Below the pieces are notes generated by a model. It worked only from the letters and a program-made list of their open reading frames with translations. It was not told the origin of the DNA and searched no databases. From WQUF01 sp031549885 (GTDB lineage Bacteria > Bacillota > Clostridia > Clostridiales > Clostridiaceae), in contig JAVBPD010000010.1 of the NCBI GenBank assembly GCA_031549885.1, positions 1 to 13,176 on the forward strand: DNA of 13,176 bases, read 5' to 3'. Shown piece after piece: positions 4,934-12,726 of this stretch (its first letter is position 1; every line of letters begins with the position of its first letter). Both the position numbers and the translations under genes were made by a program.

Positions 4934-5848
4934 ATGACTAGAGACTTTATAAATTCCACTTCTATGACACAAGAGGAGTTTGAAGAAATATTTTTACTTG
5001 CAGATGATATTATAAAAGAACCACTAAAATATTCCAACAGATGTCAAGGGCATGTTTTAGCAGATTTGTTTTTTGAACCAAGCACGAGGACAAAATTTAG
5101 CTTTGAAGCAGCTATGAAAAGGCTTGGTGGAAACGTAATTGGTTTTTCAAATACTTCAACAACTTCATTATCAAAAGGAGAATCATTTGGAGACACCATT
5201 AAAATGGTAAGCTCATATTGTGATATTATTGTAATTAGACATCCTAAAGAAGGTTCAGCACTTCTTGCTTCTGAAAATTCATCAAAGCCAGTTATCAACG
5301 CAGGTGATGGCGGTCATAACCATCCAACTCAAACATTAACTGATCTTTATACTATTCGTAATTTTAAAAAACGCCTTAATAATCTTAAAATTGGAATCTG
5401 CGGTGATCTAAAATACGGCAGAACTGTCCATTCTCTCATAGAAACTTTATCTTCTTATGAAAACAACTACTTCACTCTTATTTCACCACCTCAACTTAAA
5501 ATTCCTAATTATATTTTCGATGTGCATATAAAAGATTCCAAAATAAATTATGAAGAAGTAACTTCGCTTGAAAGTGCTATATCAGAATTAGATATTCTAT
5601 ATATGACTAGAATTCAAAAAGAAAGATTTTCATCAGAAGAAGAATACAGAAAAGTAGAAAATTGCTTTATTTTAAATAAAGAATTGTTAAAAGAAGCAAA
5701 TGAAGATATGATGGTAATGCACCCACTTCCAAGAAATAAAGAAATAAGCTTTGATGTAGATGATGACAAAAGAGCTTGGTATTTTAAACAAGCAGAGTTT
5801 GGCATGTATGTGAGAATGGCTCTTTTATTAAAATTATTGGAGGTATAA
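4934..5848 (+). CDS. pyrB: Aspartate carbamoyltransferase catalytic subunit (PyrB)
   Basis: Catalyses carbamoyl phosphate + L-aspartate to N-carbamoyl-aspartate, the first committed step of pyrimidine synthesis, in the cytoplasm. At 304 residues the length is normal. The carbamoyl-phosphate signature FFEPSTRTKFSFE is at about 47-58 (STRT 50-53). SLSKGES (78-84) supplies the inter-subunit loop residues, RHP is at 102-104, DGGHNHPTQTL (125-135) holds the conserved His and Gln, and HPLPR is at 263-267. All key motifs are intact. AGGAGG lies 8 nt before the ATG. It is followed by pyrI after one intervening base, so the enzyme is probably the allosteric PyrB/PyrI holoenzyme. From about codon 120 to 200 the codon use shifts to C-ending codons (CGC, CGT, ATC, TGC, TAC, GTC), unlike the rest of the operon. 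Confidence 0.97.
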   Translation: MTRDFINSTSMTQEEFEEIFLLADDIIKEPLKYSNRCQGHVLADLFFEPSTRTKFSFEAAMKRLGGNVIGFSNTSTTSLSKGESFGDTIKMVSSYCDIIVIRHPKEGSALLASENSSKPVINAGDGGHNHPTQTLTDLYTIRNFKKRLNNLKIGICGDLKYGRTVHSLIETLSSYENNYFTLISPPQLKIPNYIFDVHIKDSKINYEEVTSLESAISELDILYMTRIQKERFSSEEEYRKVENCFILNKELLKEANEDMMVMHPLPRNKEISFDVDDDKRAWYFKQAEFGMYVRMALLLKLLEV

Positions 5849-5849
5849 T

Positions 5850-6320
5850 ATGAAAACAGTAAGCAAAGAATTAAAAATTAAAGGAATAAAAAATGGAATA
5901 GTTATTGACCATATTAAACCTGGTCTTTGTTTTAAAATATTTAACCACCTTAAATTAGAAAAAAGTTTAAATACCGTTATGGTTATTTCAAATATAGACA
6001 GCTCTTCAAGGGGAAGAAAAGATATACTAAAAGTTGAAGGGGAAAATATAAAAGTAAATTATTTAGAGCTTGCTTTAATAAGCCCTAATTCCACATTGGA
6101 TATAGTAAAAGATGAACAAATAGTAGAAAAAATAAGTTTAACCCTCCCAGATAAAATAGAAGGTGTAATTAAATGCCCTAATAAAAGATGTATTACAAAT
6201 GATGAACATTGCAAAAATGTATTTACAAAATTGCAAAATAAAGACAGCTATACATGTAAATATTGTGACCGCATAATAGATGTGGATAAAGGTGTGATTT
6301 TTAGTGAATCTGAAAGTTAA
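5850..6320 (+). CDS. pyrI: Aspartate carbamoyltransferase regulatory subunit (PyrI)
   Basis: A 156-residue regulatory chain that binds nucleotide effectors and links PyrB trimers into an allosteric complex. The N-terminal nucleotide-binding domain has the expected start (MKTVSKELKIKGIKNGIVIDHI). The C-terminal zinc domain keeps four Cys in the family spacing: C109-x4-C114 and C136-x2-C139, with an extra C121. GGAGG lies 6 nt before the ATG, inside the end of pyrB. Its presence implies feedback control of the pathway at enzyme level by nucleotides. The 3' end overlaps the pyrC GTG start by 17 bp, so the two are probably translationally coupled. Confidence 0.96.
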   Translation: MKTVSKELKIKGIKNGIVIDHIKPGLCFKIFNHLKLEKSLNTVMVISNIDSSSRGRKDILKVEGENIKVNYLELALISPNSTLDIVKDEQIVEKISLTLPDKIEGVIKCPNKRCITNDEHCKNVFTKLQNKDSYTCKYCDRIIDVDKGVIFSESES

Positions 6321-7497
6321 AAATGTTCGCATTATAGACTCTGCTAAAGATTTTTTAGGAGAAGTTTACATTGAAAATGGAATAATTAAAGAGGTTTCAA
6401 GAAAAATAGATATAGAATGCCATACTTTAGATGGAAAAGGAAAAGCTTTAATGCCAGCTTTTGTAGATTTACATTGCCACTTTAGAGATCCTGGATTTGA
6501 ATATAAAGAAGATATAGAATCTGGGAGCAAGGCATGTGTAGCAGGAGGCTATACAACAGCAGTTGCAATGGGAAACACTAAGCCCATATGCAGCAGTGAA
6601 GAAGTGTATCAATATATGAAAAAAAGAGCAAAAGAAGTTGGATTAATTGACATCTTCCCAGTTATAACAGTTACAAAAGATTTTAATGGAAAAAGTATAG
6701 ATCATTTAAAATATTTATCAGATGAAATTAAATTGGTTTCAGAAGATGGATACGATGTATATGACTCATCTGTTATGTTAGAAGCTATGAAAATATGCAA
6801 AGAGAAGCACATCATAATGATGTGCCATTGTGATGATTTATATTTAAAAAACATAGATACAAGGGCATCAGAGGATATAGCAACGCTTAGAAATATATAT
6901 ATTGCTGAGTATACAGGGTGTAAAATTCATATTTGCCATGTTAGCACAGAGAAATCCATGGAGCTTATAATAGATGCTAAAAAAAGAGGGGTTAATGTTA
7001 CTTGTGAGGTTACCCCTCACCATATTTCATTAAATAATTTATCTTATAGAGTTAATCCATCAATTAGAGATGAAAAAGACAATATGTGCCTAATAAATGC
7101 AATAAAAGATGGTTATGTTGATACAATTTCAACAGACCATGCACCTCACTCAAAAGAAGATAAAGAAAAGATGGCGCCAGGGCTTATTGGCCTTGAAACA
7201 TCTTTTTCGGTTTCATATACTGCGCTTGTAAAAGAAAATGGGCTTTCTATAAATAATTTAGTTAAAATAATGAGCGAAACTCCTGCAAATATATTAAAAA
7301 TAAAAAAGGGGAAAATAGAAAAAGATTATGAAGCTGATTTAGTCTTAATTGATTTAGAAAAAAAATATAAAATAGAAGATAAATTTTATTCAAAAAGCAA
7401 CAACACACCTTTTATAGGAAAAGAAGTATATGGCAAAATACTCAGTACATTAAAAAATGGTAAACTAGTATATAATAATGGAGGCTTTGATGTTTAA
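6304..7497 (+). CDS. pyrC: Dihydroorotase (PyrC), GTG start
   Basis: A zinc amidohydrolase that cyclises N-carbamoyl-aspartate to dihydroorotate. The 397-residue product is a type I (long, Bacillus-like) dihydroorotase. The metal-binding DLHCHFRDPG is at 55-64 (H57, H59), followed by a GGYTTAVAMGNTKP stretch, HH at 239-240 in the VTPHH motif, H212 in ICHVST, and the catalytic Asp in STDHAPHSKED (D278). The start is GTG at 6304, inside the end of pyrI; no upstream in-frame start exists because a TGA lies at 6295. AAAGGTG is about 9 nt before it. It is followed by pyrF with an 8-bp overlap. Confidence 0.96.
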   Translation: MNLKVKNVRIIDSAKDFLGEVYIENGIIKEVSRKIDIECHTLDGKGKALMPAFVDLHCHFRDPGFEYKEDIESGSKACVAGGYTTAVAMGNTKPICSSEEVYQYMKKRAKEVGLIDIFPVITVTKDFNGKSIDHLKYLSDEIKLVSEDGYDVYDSSVMLEAMKICKEKHIIMMCHCDDLYLKNIDTRASEDIATLRNIYIAEYTGCKIHICHVSTEKSMELIIDAKKRGVNVTCEVTPHHISLNNLSYRVNPSIRDEKDNMCLINAIKDGYVDTISTDHAPHSKEDKEKMAPGLIGLETSFSVSYTALVKENGLSINNLVKIMSETPANILKIKKGKIEKDYEADLVLIDLEKKYKIEDKFYSKSNNTPFIGKEVYGKILSTLKNGKLVYNNGGFDV

Positions 7498-8353
7498 TAT
7501 TGATAAACTTTATTTTAAAATTAAAAATTCAAGTCCAATATGCGTAGGGCTTGACACGTCTTATGAATATCTTCCAAACTTTATAAAGGATAAATCCATT
7601 AATTTAAATGAAAAAATATTTTTATTTAATAAAGAAATAATTGATGCTACAAAAGATATAATAGCTTGCTTTAAAGTTCAAATTGCATATTATGAAGCCA
7701 TGGGAATAGAAGGGCTTCTTGCTTATTCTAAAACCATAAAATATATAAGAGAAAGCAAAGGCTTAGTAATTGGGGATATTAAAAGAGGAGATATTGCACA
7801 AACTGCATCCATGTACGCAAAAGCACATTTTGAAGGGGAATTTGAAGTTGATTTTATAACCTTATCTCCATATATGGGTATGGACAGTATAGAGCCATAT
7901 TTAAAATATGTAGAAAATGGGAAAGGATTGTTTATTTTAGCTAGAACTTCAAATAAAGGAGCCAGTGACTTTCAATATATAAAAGATGAAAAAGAAAATA
8001 GTTTATATGAAATTGTTGGAGATAAAGTAAATGAGCTTGGTAAAAATTATATGGGACAGTGTGGATATAGCTCAATTGGAATGGTATTAGGATGTACTCA
8101 TAGCTTTGAGGCAAAAAAGTTAAGACAAAGATGGAATGATTCATTTTTCTTAATACCAGGTTATGGAGCGCAAGGAGGAAAGGGAGAAGATATTAAAAAT
8201 TATTTAACAAATGGTGAAGGTGGTATAGTAAATTCATCAAGAGCTATTCTCTTAGCATATAGAAAAGAGAATAGAAATGAAATGGATTTCGGTAAATTCT
8301 CCCATGAAGAATGCTTAAACATGAAAAATGATATTTTAGAGGCTGTGGATTAA
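7490..8353 (+). CDS. pyrF: Orotidine 5'-phosphate decarboxylase, long (type 2) form (PyrF)
   Basis: Decarboxylates OMP to UMP, the last step of the pathway. The 287-residue product belongs to the longer pyrF subfamily rather than the approximately 230-residue Bacillus type. The catalytic Asp-Lys-Asp array is in GDIKRGDIAQTA (D96, K98, D101), ICVGLDTS near the N-terminus binds the substrate, and the phosphate-binding end shows PGYGAQGGKGED. An ATG at 7478 is in frame, but it lies 5' of the GGAGG (7480-7484), which stands 5 nt before the ATG at 7490, so 7490 is the true start. The gene overlaps pyrC by 8 bp and its stop directly abuts the pyrK ATG. Confidence 0.95.
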   Translation: MFNIDKLYFKIKNSSPICVGLDTSYEYLPNFIKDKSINLNEKIFLFNKEIIDATKDIIACFKVQIAYYEAMGIEGLLAYSKTIKYIRESKGLVIGDIKRGDIAQTASMYAKAHFEGEFEVDFITLSPYMGMDSIEPYLKYVENGKGLFILARTSNKGASDFQYIKDEKENSLYEIVGDKVNELGKNYMGQCGYSSIGMVLGCTHSFEAKKLRQRWNDSFFLIPGYGAQGGKGEDIKNYLTNGEGGIVNSSRAILLAYRKENRNEMDFGKFSHEECLNMKNDILEAVD

Positions 8354-9076
8354 ATGAAATATGAAAAGGTTGCTATTGTAAATAATTATAAAAAAACTGA
8401 GGAATTTTATGAATTATCATTTAAATGGGAAGAAGAAGTAAAACCTGGTCAATTTTTTATGATAAGCAAAGTAAATTTTGGAGAGTTAATGCTTAAAAGG
8501 CCAATAAGCGTATATAATTACAAAGATGGAATTGTAAAAATGCTATATAGAGTAGTTGGAAAGGGAACTAAACTTTTTTCTTGTCTAAAAAAAGACGATG
8601 AAATATGTGTTTTAGGAGCTTTAGGAAATGGATTTAATACAGATTATAAGGGTAAGAATATAGCTATAGTTTGTGGTGGAATTGGCATAGCCCCAATGGT
8701 ATATTTATCTCAAAAATTATGTGAAAATAATTTACACATATATGTTGGATATAAAGATGAGGTCTTCATTCCTGAATGCTTTAAAGATAACATTCATATT
8801 GCCACAGAAAGCGGTAAAGAAGGTCATAAGGGGTTTGTTACAGATATTTTAGATGTTAAAAAATATGACGTAGTCTATACCTGCGGACCTGAAATCATGA
8901 TGCAGAAAGTTGTTAAAATGTGCAATGAAAACAAAGTTAAATCTTATGCTTCGCTTGAAAAATATATGGCTTGTGGAATGGGAGCTTGTTTAACTTGTGT
9001 ATGCGATACAAAGCATGGTAAAAAAAGGGTTTGCTTAGATGGCCCAGTGTTTGAAGGTGATACATTATGGATTTAA
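8354..9076 (+). CDS. pyrK: Dihydroorotate dehydrogenase B electron-transfer subunit (PyrK)
   Basis: The FAD and [2Fe-2S] subunit that passes electrons from dihydroorotate, through PyrD, to NAD+. It is 240 residues long. The FAD-binding RPIS motif (49-52, KRPISVYNY) is followed by the NAD-binding VCGGIGIAPM (about 106-115) and a C-terminal iron-sulfur motif with C207-x4-C212-x2-C215 and C227 (ACGMGACLTCVC). All four expected cluster ligands are present. The ATG directly follows the pyrF TAA, and the last ten bases overlap pyrD, which fits stoichiometric production of the heterotetramer. Confidence 0.95.
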   Translation: MKYEKVAIVNNYKKTEEFYELSFKWEEEVKPGQFFMISKVNFGELMLKRPISVYNYKDGIVKMLYRVVGKGTKLFSCLKKDDEICVLGALGNGFNTDYKGKNIAIVCGGIGIAPMVYLSQKLCENNLHIYVGYKDEVFIPECFKDNIHIATESGKEGHKGFVTDILDVKKYDVVYTCGPEIMMQKVVKMCNENKVKSYASLEKYMACGMGACLTCVCDTKHGKKRVCLDGPVFEGDTLWI

Positions 9077-9972
9077 AAGTAAAAATAAATGAAATAGAGT
9101 TTAAAAATCCATGTATAGGAGCATCAGGTTGCTTTGGTTTTGGTGAAGAATACAATAAGCTTTATGATGTGGGAAAATTAGGAGGTATTTGCACAAAAGG
9201 TTTAACTATAAATAAAAAGGAAGGAAATTCTGGAATAAGGGTTAATGAAACACCTTCAGGAATAATGAATTCTATAGGGCTTCAAAATCCGGGAGTGGAT
9301 AGCTTTATTGAAAATGAACTTCCTAAAATGATTTCATATAACACGGTTATAATAGCAAATGTTGGTGGAGCTACTTTAGAGGATTATATTAATGTTATTT
9401 TAAAATTAAATAATACTAAAGTGGATATGATAGAATTAAATATATCATGCCCAAATGTTAAAGAAGGTGGCATGAGCTTTGGAATAAAATCAAATGTAGC
9501 TTATAATGTAGTTAAAGAATGTAAAAAAGTATGTAAAAAGCCACTGATGGTAAAATTGTCACCAAATGCTGAAGATATCATAGACATGGCAAAAAAATGT
9601 GAGGAAGCTGGTGCAGATTCTTTAAGCTTAGTAAATACATTTAAAGCGATGGATATTGATATAAAAAACAAAAAGCCAGTATTTGACAACATATTTGCAG
9701 GCTTAAGCGGACCTTGTATTATGCCAATAGCTCTTAGAATGGTATATGAAGTTTCAAAAAATGTAAACATTCCCGTTATAGGAATAGGTGGAATTAAAGA
9801 TGCAGAAGATGCAATTAAATTTATAATGGCAGGAGCATCTGCAATTCAAATTGGAACATATAATTTTGCAAACCCATTAGTTTTATTAGAAGTGATAGAC
9901 GGGATAAAACAATTTATGCATAATGAAAATATAAAATCTTTAAATGATATAAAAAAAATAGCGCACAAGTAA
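9067..9972 (+). CDS. pyrD: Dihydroorotate dehydrogenase B catalytic subunit (PyrD, class 1B)
   Basis: An FMN flavoprotein that oxidises dihydroorotate to orotate. The 301-residue product has the class 1 pattern: IGASGCFGFGEEY near the N-terminus, a NSIGLQNPG stretch (68-76), and NISCPNVKEGG (125-135) with C128 as the catalytic base typical of class 1 enzymes (class 2 uses Ser). PVIGIGGI and the following GASAIQIGT form the FMN phosphate site. Pairing with PyrK defines it as the NAD-linked 1B type. AAGGTGAT lies 5 nt before the ATG. It is the last gene of the operon, and its final codons (AHK-stop) form the 5' arm of the shared terminator. Confidence 0.96.
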   Translation: MDLKVKINEIEFKNPCIGASGCFGFGEEYNKLYDVGKLGGICTKGLTINKKEGNSGIRVNETPSGIMNSIGLQNPGVDSFIENELPKMISYNTVIIANVGGATLEDYINVILKLNNTKVDMIELNISCPNVKEGGMSFGIKSNVAYNVVKECKKVCKKPLMVKLSPNAEDIIDMAKKCEEAGADSLSLVNTFKAMDIDIKNKKPVFDNIFAGLSGPCIMPIALRMVYEVSKNVNIPVIGIGGIKDAEDAIKFIMAGASAIQIGTYNFANPLVLLEVIDGIKQFMHNENIKSLNDIKKIAHK

Positions 9973-9995
9973 TTAAAAACTACTTGTGTGCTTTT
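9961..9995. terminator. Bidirectional terminator shared by pyrD and the Ddl-like gene
   Basis: An 11-bp stem (9961-9971 with 9981-9991, one G.U pair), a 9-nt loop, then TTTTT on the plus strand. On the minus strand a long run of T follows (9960 downward), with one A/C mismatch in the stem. The arms lie inside the 3' coding ends of both convergent genes, which are separated by only 7 bp. Confidence 0.85.
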
Positions 9996-10903
9996 TCAAT
10001 TGTAAAATTTATTAAATTATCTATAATTTCAGGATACGTTTTTCCTTCTTTTCCCCAAATAGTTGTATATAAACTTGTTTCTGTAAGTAAAGGGGTAGTG
10101 TCTATATTGTTAAAATATATTTCGCAAGAATTAATATCTACTATAAAGTTAATAATTGCAATACATGAACAATCAAATATTTTAAAAATTTTAATTGCAA
10201 GTTTCTTTAGTTTTTCTATAATTGCTTGTGGCAAATCAGCAGACAGTGCTGCTGTTGGAGTACTAGTTCCGAGTAAACATACAGGGATTATGCTACCACT
10301 TAAGCATTCCTCTAAAATTATTTTATGATGAATTTTAAACAATAAATCAATTTCTTGCATTAATTTACTTTTGCAGAAGTCTTTATATACACTTTCTGTA
10401 AGAAATTCGTTTTCAGCTTTAATAATTATATTGTATCCAAGTTCTTTTTCTATTTCCTCTAAAATAGAATTTTTATTTAAATTCCATTCATAATCCGTTA
10501 AAACAATATATTTTGCTTGTTTAATATTGAACTTGTCAATAATGTATTTTGTAAATGACAAATTTAAATTTATGAATGAATTAGTATATTTAAAATCCAC
10601 ACAGAGTAAACCCATAACCCTATCAAAAACATTTAAACTTGGAAAAATAACATCTAATTCTTTATCAATAATTAATCTATGGCCATTAGGGGATATATAT
10701 AAGGGATCGTTTTCCCACATACCATTTTCAATATTCTCAATTGGCCCAGTATATTCTAACCATTGATTTTCCTCTGTTATTCCTATTCTAAAAATATCAT
10801 ACTTGCTTTTATCAATATTTTTAATAATAGATGCTGCAGAATTTTGAGAAGATTTTTTTACATAAGTTTCCCCACCAAATATTACCCCTACTCGTTTTTT
10901 CAT
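9980..10903 (-). CDS. Degenerate D-alanine-D-alanine ligase-like protein, probably not an active ligase
   Basis: A 307-residue protein, the normal size for Ddl, with Ddl architecture: N-terminal VIFGGE (7-12) followed by QNSAASI, central I-I-I-K and IILEECLSG segments, and a C-terminal INFIVD (251-256) then YFNNIDTTP (263-271). The catalytic signatures are largely lost. The Glu in the usual GGxSxEHE segment is replaced (ETYVKKSSQ), HGxxGEDG becomes PSLNVFDRV (88-96), the omega-loop with its KY is deleted between about residues 213 and 226, the Arg-x-Asp of xRxDF is INF, and NEINTxPG is NNIDTTP. The gene is intact and has a good GAGG ribosome-binding site, so it is under selection for some function. 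It follows the alanine/glycine symporter gene by 26 bp in an operon, so a role in alanine or D-alanyl peptide sensing is possible. Confidence 0.75.
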   Translation of the reverse strand: MKKRVGVIFGGETYVKKSSQNSAASIIKNIDKSKYDIFRIGITEENQWLEYTGPIENIENGMWENDPLYISPNGHRLIIDKELDVIFPSLNVFDRVMGLLCVDFKYTNSFINLNLSFTKYIIDKFNIKQAKYIVLTDYEWNLNKNSILEEIEKELGYNIIIKAENEFLTESVYKDFCKSKLMQEIDLLFKIHHKIILEECLSGSIIPVCLLGTSTPTAALSADLPQAIIEKLKKLAIKIFKIFDCSCIAIINFIVDINSCEIYFNNIDTTPLLTETSLYTTIWGKEGKTYPEIIDNLINFTIEKAHK

Positions 10904-10929
10904 AGATTTACCTCATGTGCAATTAGTTT

Positions 10930-12282
10930 TTACAATTGAATAGTTTTGTCTTCAGAATATGCTTCTAAATTATTATTCCATAAATATTTTCTGGTCTCTG
11001 CAACTACAACACCGCTTAATAATAAAAGTGAAATTATATTCGGAATTGCCATGAGTCCATTAAATAAATCCGCCATATCCCAAACAAAAGTTTGAGCATA
11101 AACAGCACCAACGAATACTCCTATAACGTATACAATCCTGTAAGGAAGTATTGCACGCTTACCAAATAAATACTCTATGGTCTTTTCAGCATAATAGCAC
11201 CAACCTAAAATAGTGGAAAATACAAATGCAAAAAGTGCAATTGTTAAAATAATTGGTCCTAATACAGGGATTTGTCCAAATGCTTTTGATGATAACTCAG
11301 CTCCAACAAAGCCTTGTTCCCACATACCTGAATTTACTAAAACTAAACCTGTTAATAAACATACAACAACTGTATCCCAAAATGTTCCTGTTGAGGAAAC
11401 CATTGCTTGTCTTACAGGATTTCTTGTTTGAGCAGCAGCAGCAACTATTGGGGCACTTCCAAGTCCTGATTCATTAGAGAACAATCCTCTTGCAACTCCA
11501 TATCTCATTGCAGAAATTAAAGTTGAACCAACAAATCCGCCTATAGCAGCTTGACCAGTAAAGGCACTTTTTACAATGGTAACCACTGTATTTCCAAGTG
11601 TTCTATAACCTATGCATAAAAGTATTATGCATCCAATAACATAGAATATTGCCATAAATGGAACTAAAATTTCACAAACCTTAGAAATGCTTTTCAATCC
11701 ACCTAAAACAACCATTGCTGTAAGTATAGCCATAACGATTCCAGTTATAACAGGATTTAAGTTAAAAGTACTTTGTGCCATACCAGCTATTGAGTTAGAT
11801 TGAACCATACAACCTATACCAAAAGCTGCAATAGATGTAAATATTGCAAATAAAACTCCAAGCCATTTTTGCTTTAATCCATGTTCAAGCACATACATAG
11901 GGCCACCTGCCATTGTGCCATCAGAAGTTTTAACTCTGTATTTTACAGATAATAACCCTTCAGCATATTTAGTTGCAATGCCAAAAACACCAGTAAGCCA
12001 AGTCCATAAAACAGCACCAGGTCCACCTATTCCAATAGCAGTGGCAACACCAACAATATTACCTGTTCCTATTGTAGCAGCTAGAGCAGTTGTAAGAGCA
12101 CTAAATTGGCTTACATCACCAGTTGCATCAGGGTCTTTTGTAACTGATAGTTTAATGGATTTAAAGATGTATTTTTGAGGGAATTTTAATATAATTGTTA
12201 AAAATATGTGCGTTCCCAGAAGGAGAATAATTAAAGGCCATCCCCATAAAATACTATCAATTTTTGCTACAAGTTCACTCAT
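10930..12282 (-). CDS. AGCS-family sodium:alanine/glycine symporter
   Basis: A 450-residue polytopic membrane protein that imports alanine or glycine with Na+. Family hallmarks are ALAATIGTGNIVGVATAI (about 67-84), GGPGAVLWTWL (86-96), the AEGLLSVKYR stretch, and YGVARGLFSNESGLGSAP in the middle. There are about ten to eleven hydrophobic spans, with an N-terminal IDSILWGWPLIILLLGTHIFLT. Length and motifs are normal. AAGGAGG precedes the ATG by about 7 nt. It is the first gene of a two-gene transcript with the Ddl-like protein. D-alanine, L-alanine and glycine are all possible substrates; the sequence does not discriminate. Confidence 0.94.
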   Translation of the reverse strand: MSELVAKIDSILWGWPLIILLLGTHIFLTIILKFPQKYIFKSIKLSVTKDPDATGDVSQFSALTTALAATIGTGNIVGVATAIGIGGPGAVLWTWLTGVFGIATKYAEGLLSVKYRVKTSDGTMAGGPMYVLEHGLKQKWLGVLFAIFTSIAAFGIGCMVQSNSIAGMAQSTFNLNPVITGIVMAILTAMVVLGGLKSISKVCEILVPFMAIFYVIGCIILLCIGYRTLGNTVVTIVKSAFTGQAAIGGFVGSTLISAMRYGVARGLFSNESGLGSAPIVAAAAQTRNPVRQAMVSSTGTFWDTVVVCLLTGLVLVNSGMWEQGFVGAELSSKAFGQIPVLGPIILTIALFAFVFSTILGWCYYAEKTIEYLFGKRAILPYRIVYVIGVFVGAVYAQTFVWDMADLFNGLMAIPNIISLLLLSGVVVAETRKYLWNNNLEAYSEDKTIQL

Positions 12283-12323
12283 TAAAGAACCTCCTTAAAA
12301 AAATTTGAAAACGTTATATGGCT

Positions 12324-12352
12324 ATTTTATCACATCTAAAACCAATTGAAAA
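12324..12352 (-). promoter_or_regulatory. Extended -10 promoter of the AGCS/Ddl-like operon
   Basis: TAAAAT (12329-12324) is preceded by TGA, forming an extended -10, with a weak TTTTCA -35 (12352-12347) at 17 nt. The transcription start would be near 12317, giving a leader of about 35 nt. No glycine riboswitch is present in the leader. Confidence 0.55.
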
Positions 12353-12726
12353 TAGTTAATGTTTTATTAATTTAACTTTTAATTAAACTTTAATTCCAAA
12401 AGGCTGCTTTAATGATGGAGGGTAAGAATTCTACCAATTTTAAAGTTGCAATTGATCCATAAATTGGGGTATTTTTCAGAAAAGTTAACTATAACTTTAA
12501 AAAAGTATAGTTTAAAATATTCCTATTTCTAAAAAAAATATTTTAAGACAAAATTTACTTTTAAATTTATAATCGACAAAGGGAAAATTTTAAAAGAAAG
12601 GACACTGTTCTTTAAATAGATATTTTTAGATACAACAAATAACCCTGACATGTTTTTCTTTTTTTGAAAGGGTTTTATGAAAGAATGCTCTTATTTAGTT
12701 TTGGTTTATTTTAAATTCAATAAATA
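12353..12726. other. AT-rich intergenic region without a convincing gene
   Basis: Lies between the AGCS promoter and the 3' end of the small gene at 12727. Two overlapping, mutually exclusive A/T-rich stem-loops are visible: AAAGTTA (12481-12487) with TAACTTT (12492-12498), and AACTATA plus CTTT (12487-12498, bulged A at 12494) with AAAG plus TATAGTT (12502-12512). A weaker ACCCT/AGGGT pair near 12643-12674 encloses a long T-rich loop. No riboswitch or clear terminator with GC-rich stem was recognised. Small open frames at 12412 and 12677 are not convincing. Confidence 0.4.

Noticed and set aside
7478..7489. ATG at 7478 as the pyrF start
   Set aside because: The GGAGG ribosome-binding site lies at 7480-7484, after this ATG, and correctly spaces the ATG at 7490.
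12412..12462. 16-codon open frame on the plus strand
   Set aside because: Very short, only a weak AAGG upstream, and no recognisable motif.
12283..12480. Glycine riboswitch ahead of the AGCS transporter
   Set aside because: None of the conserved core elements are present on the minus strand and the predicted leader is only about 35 nt.
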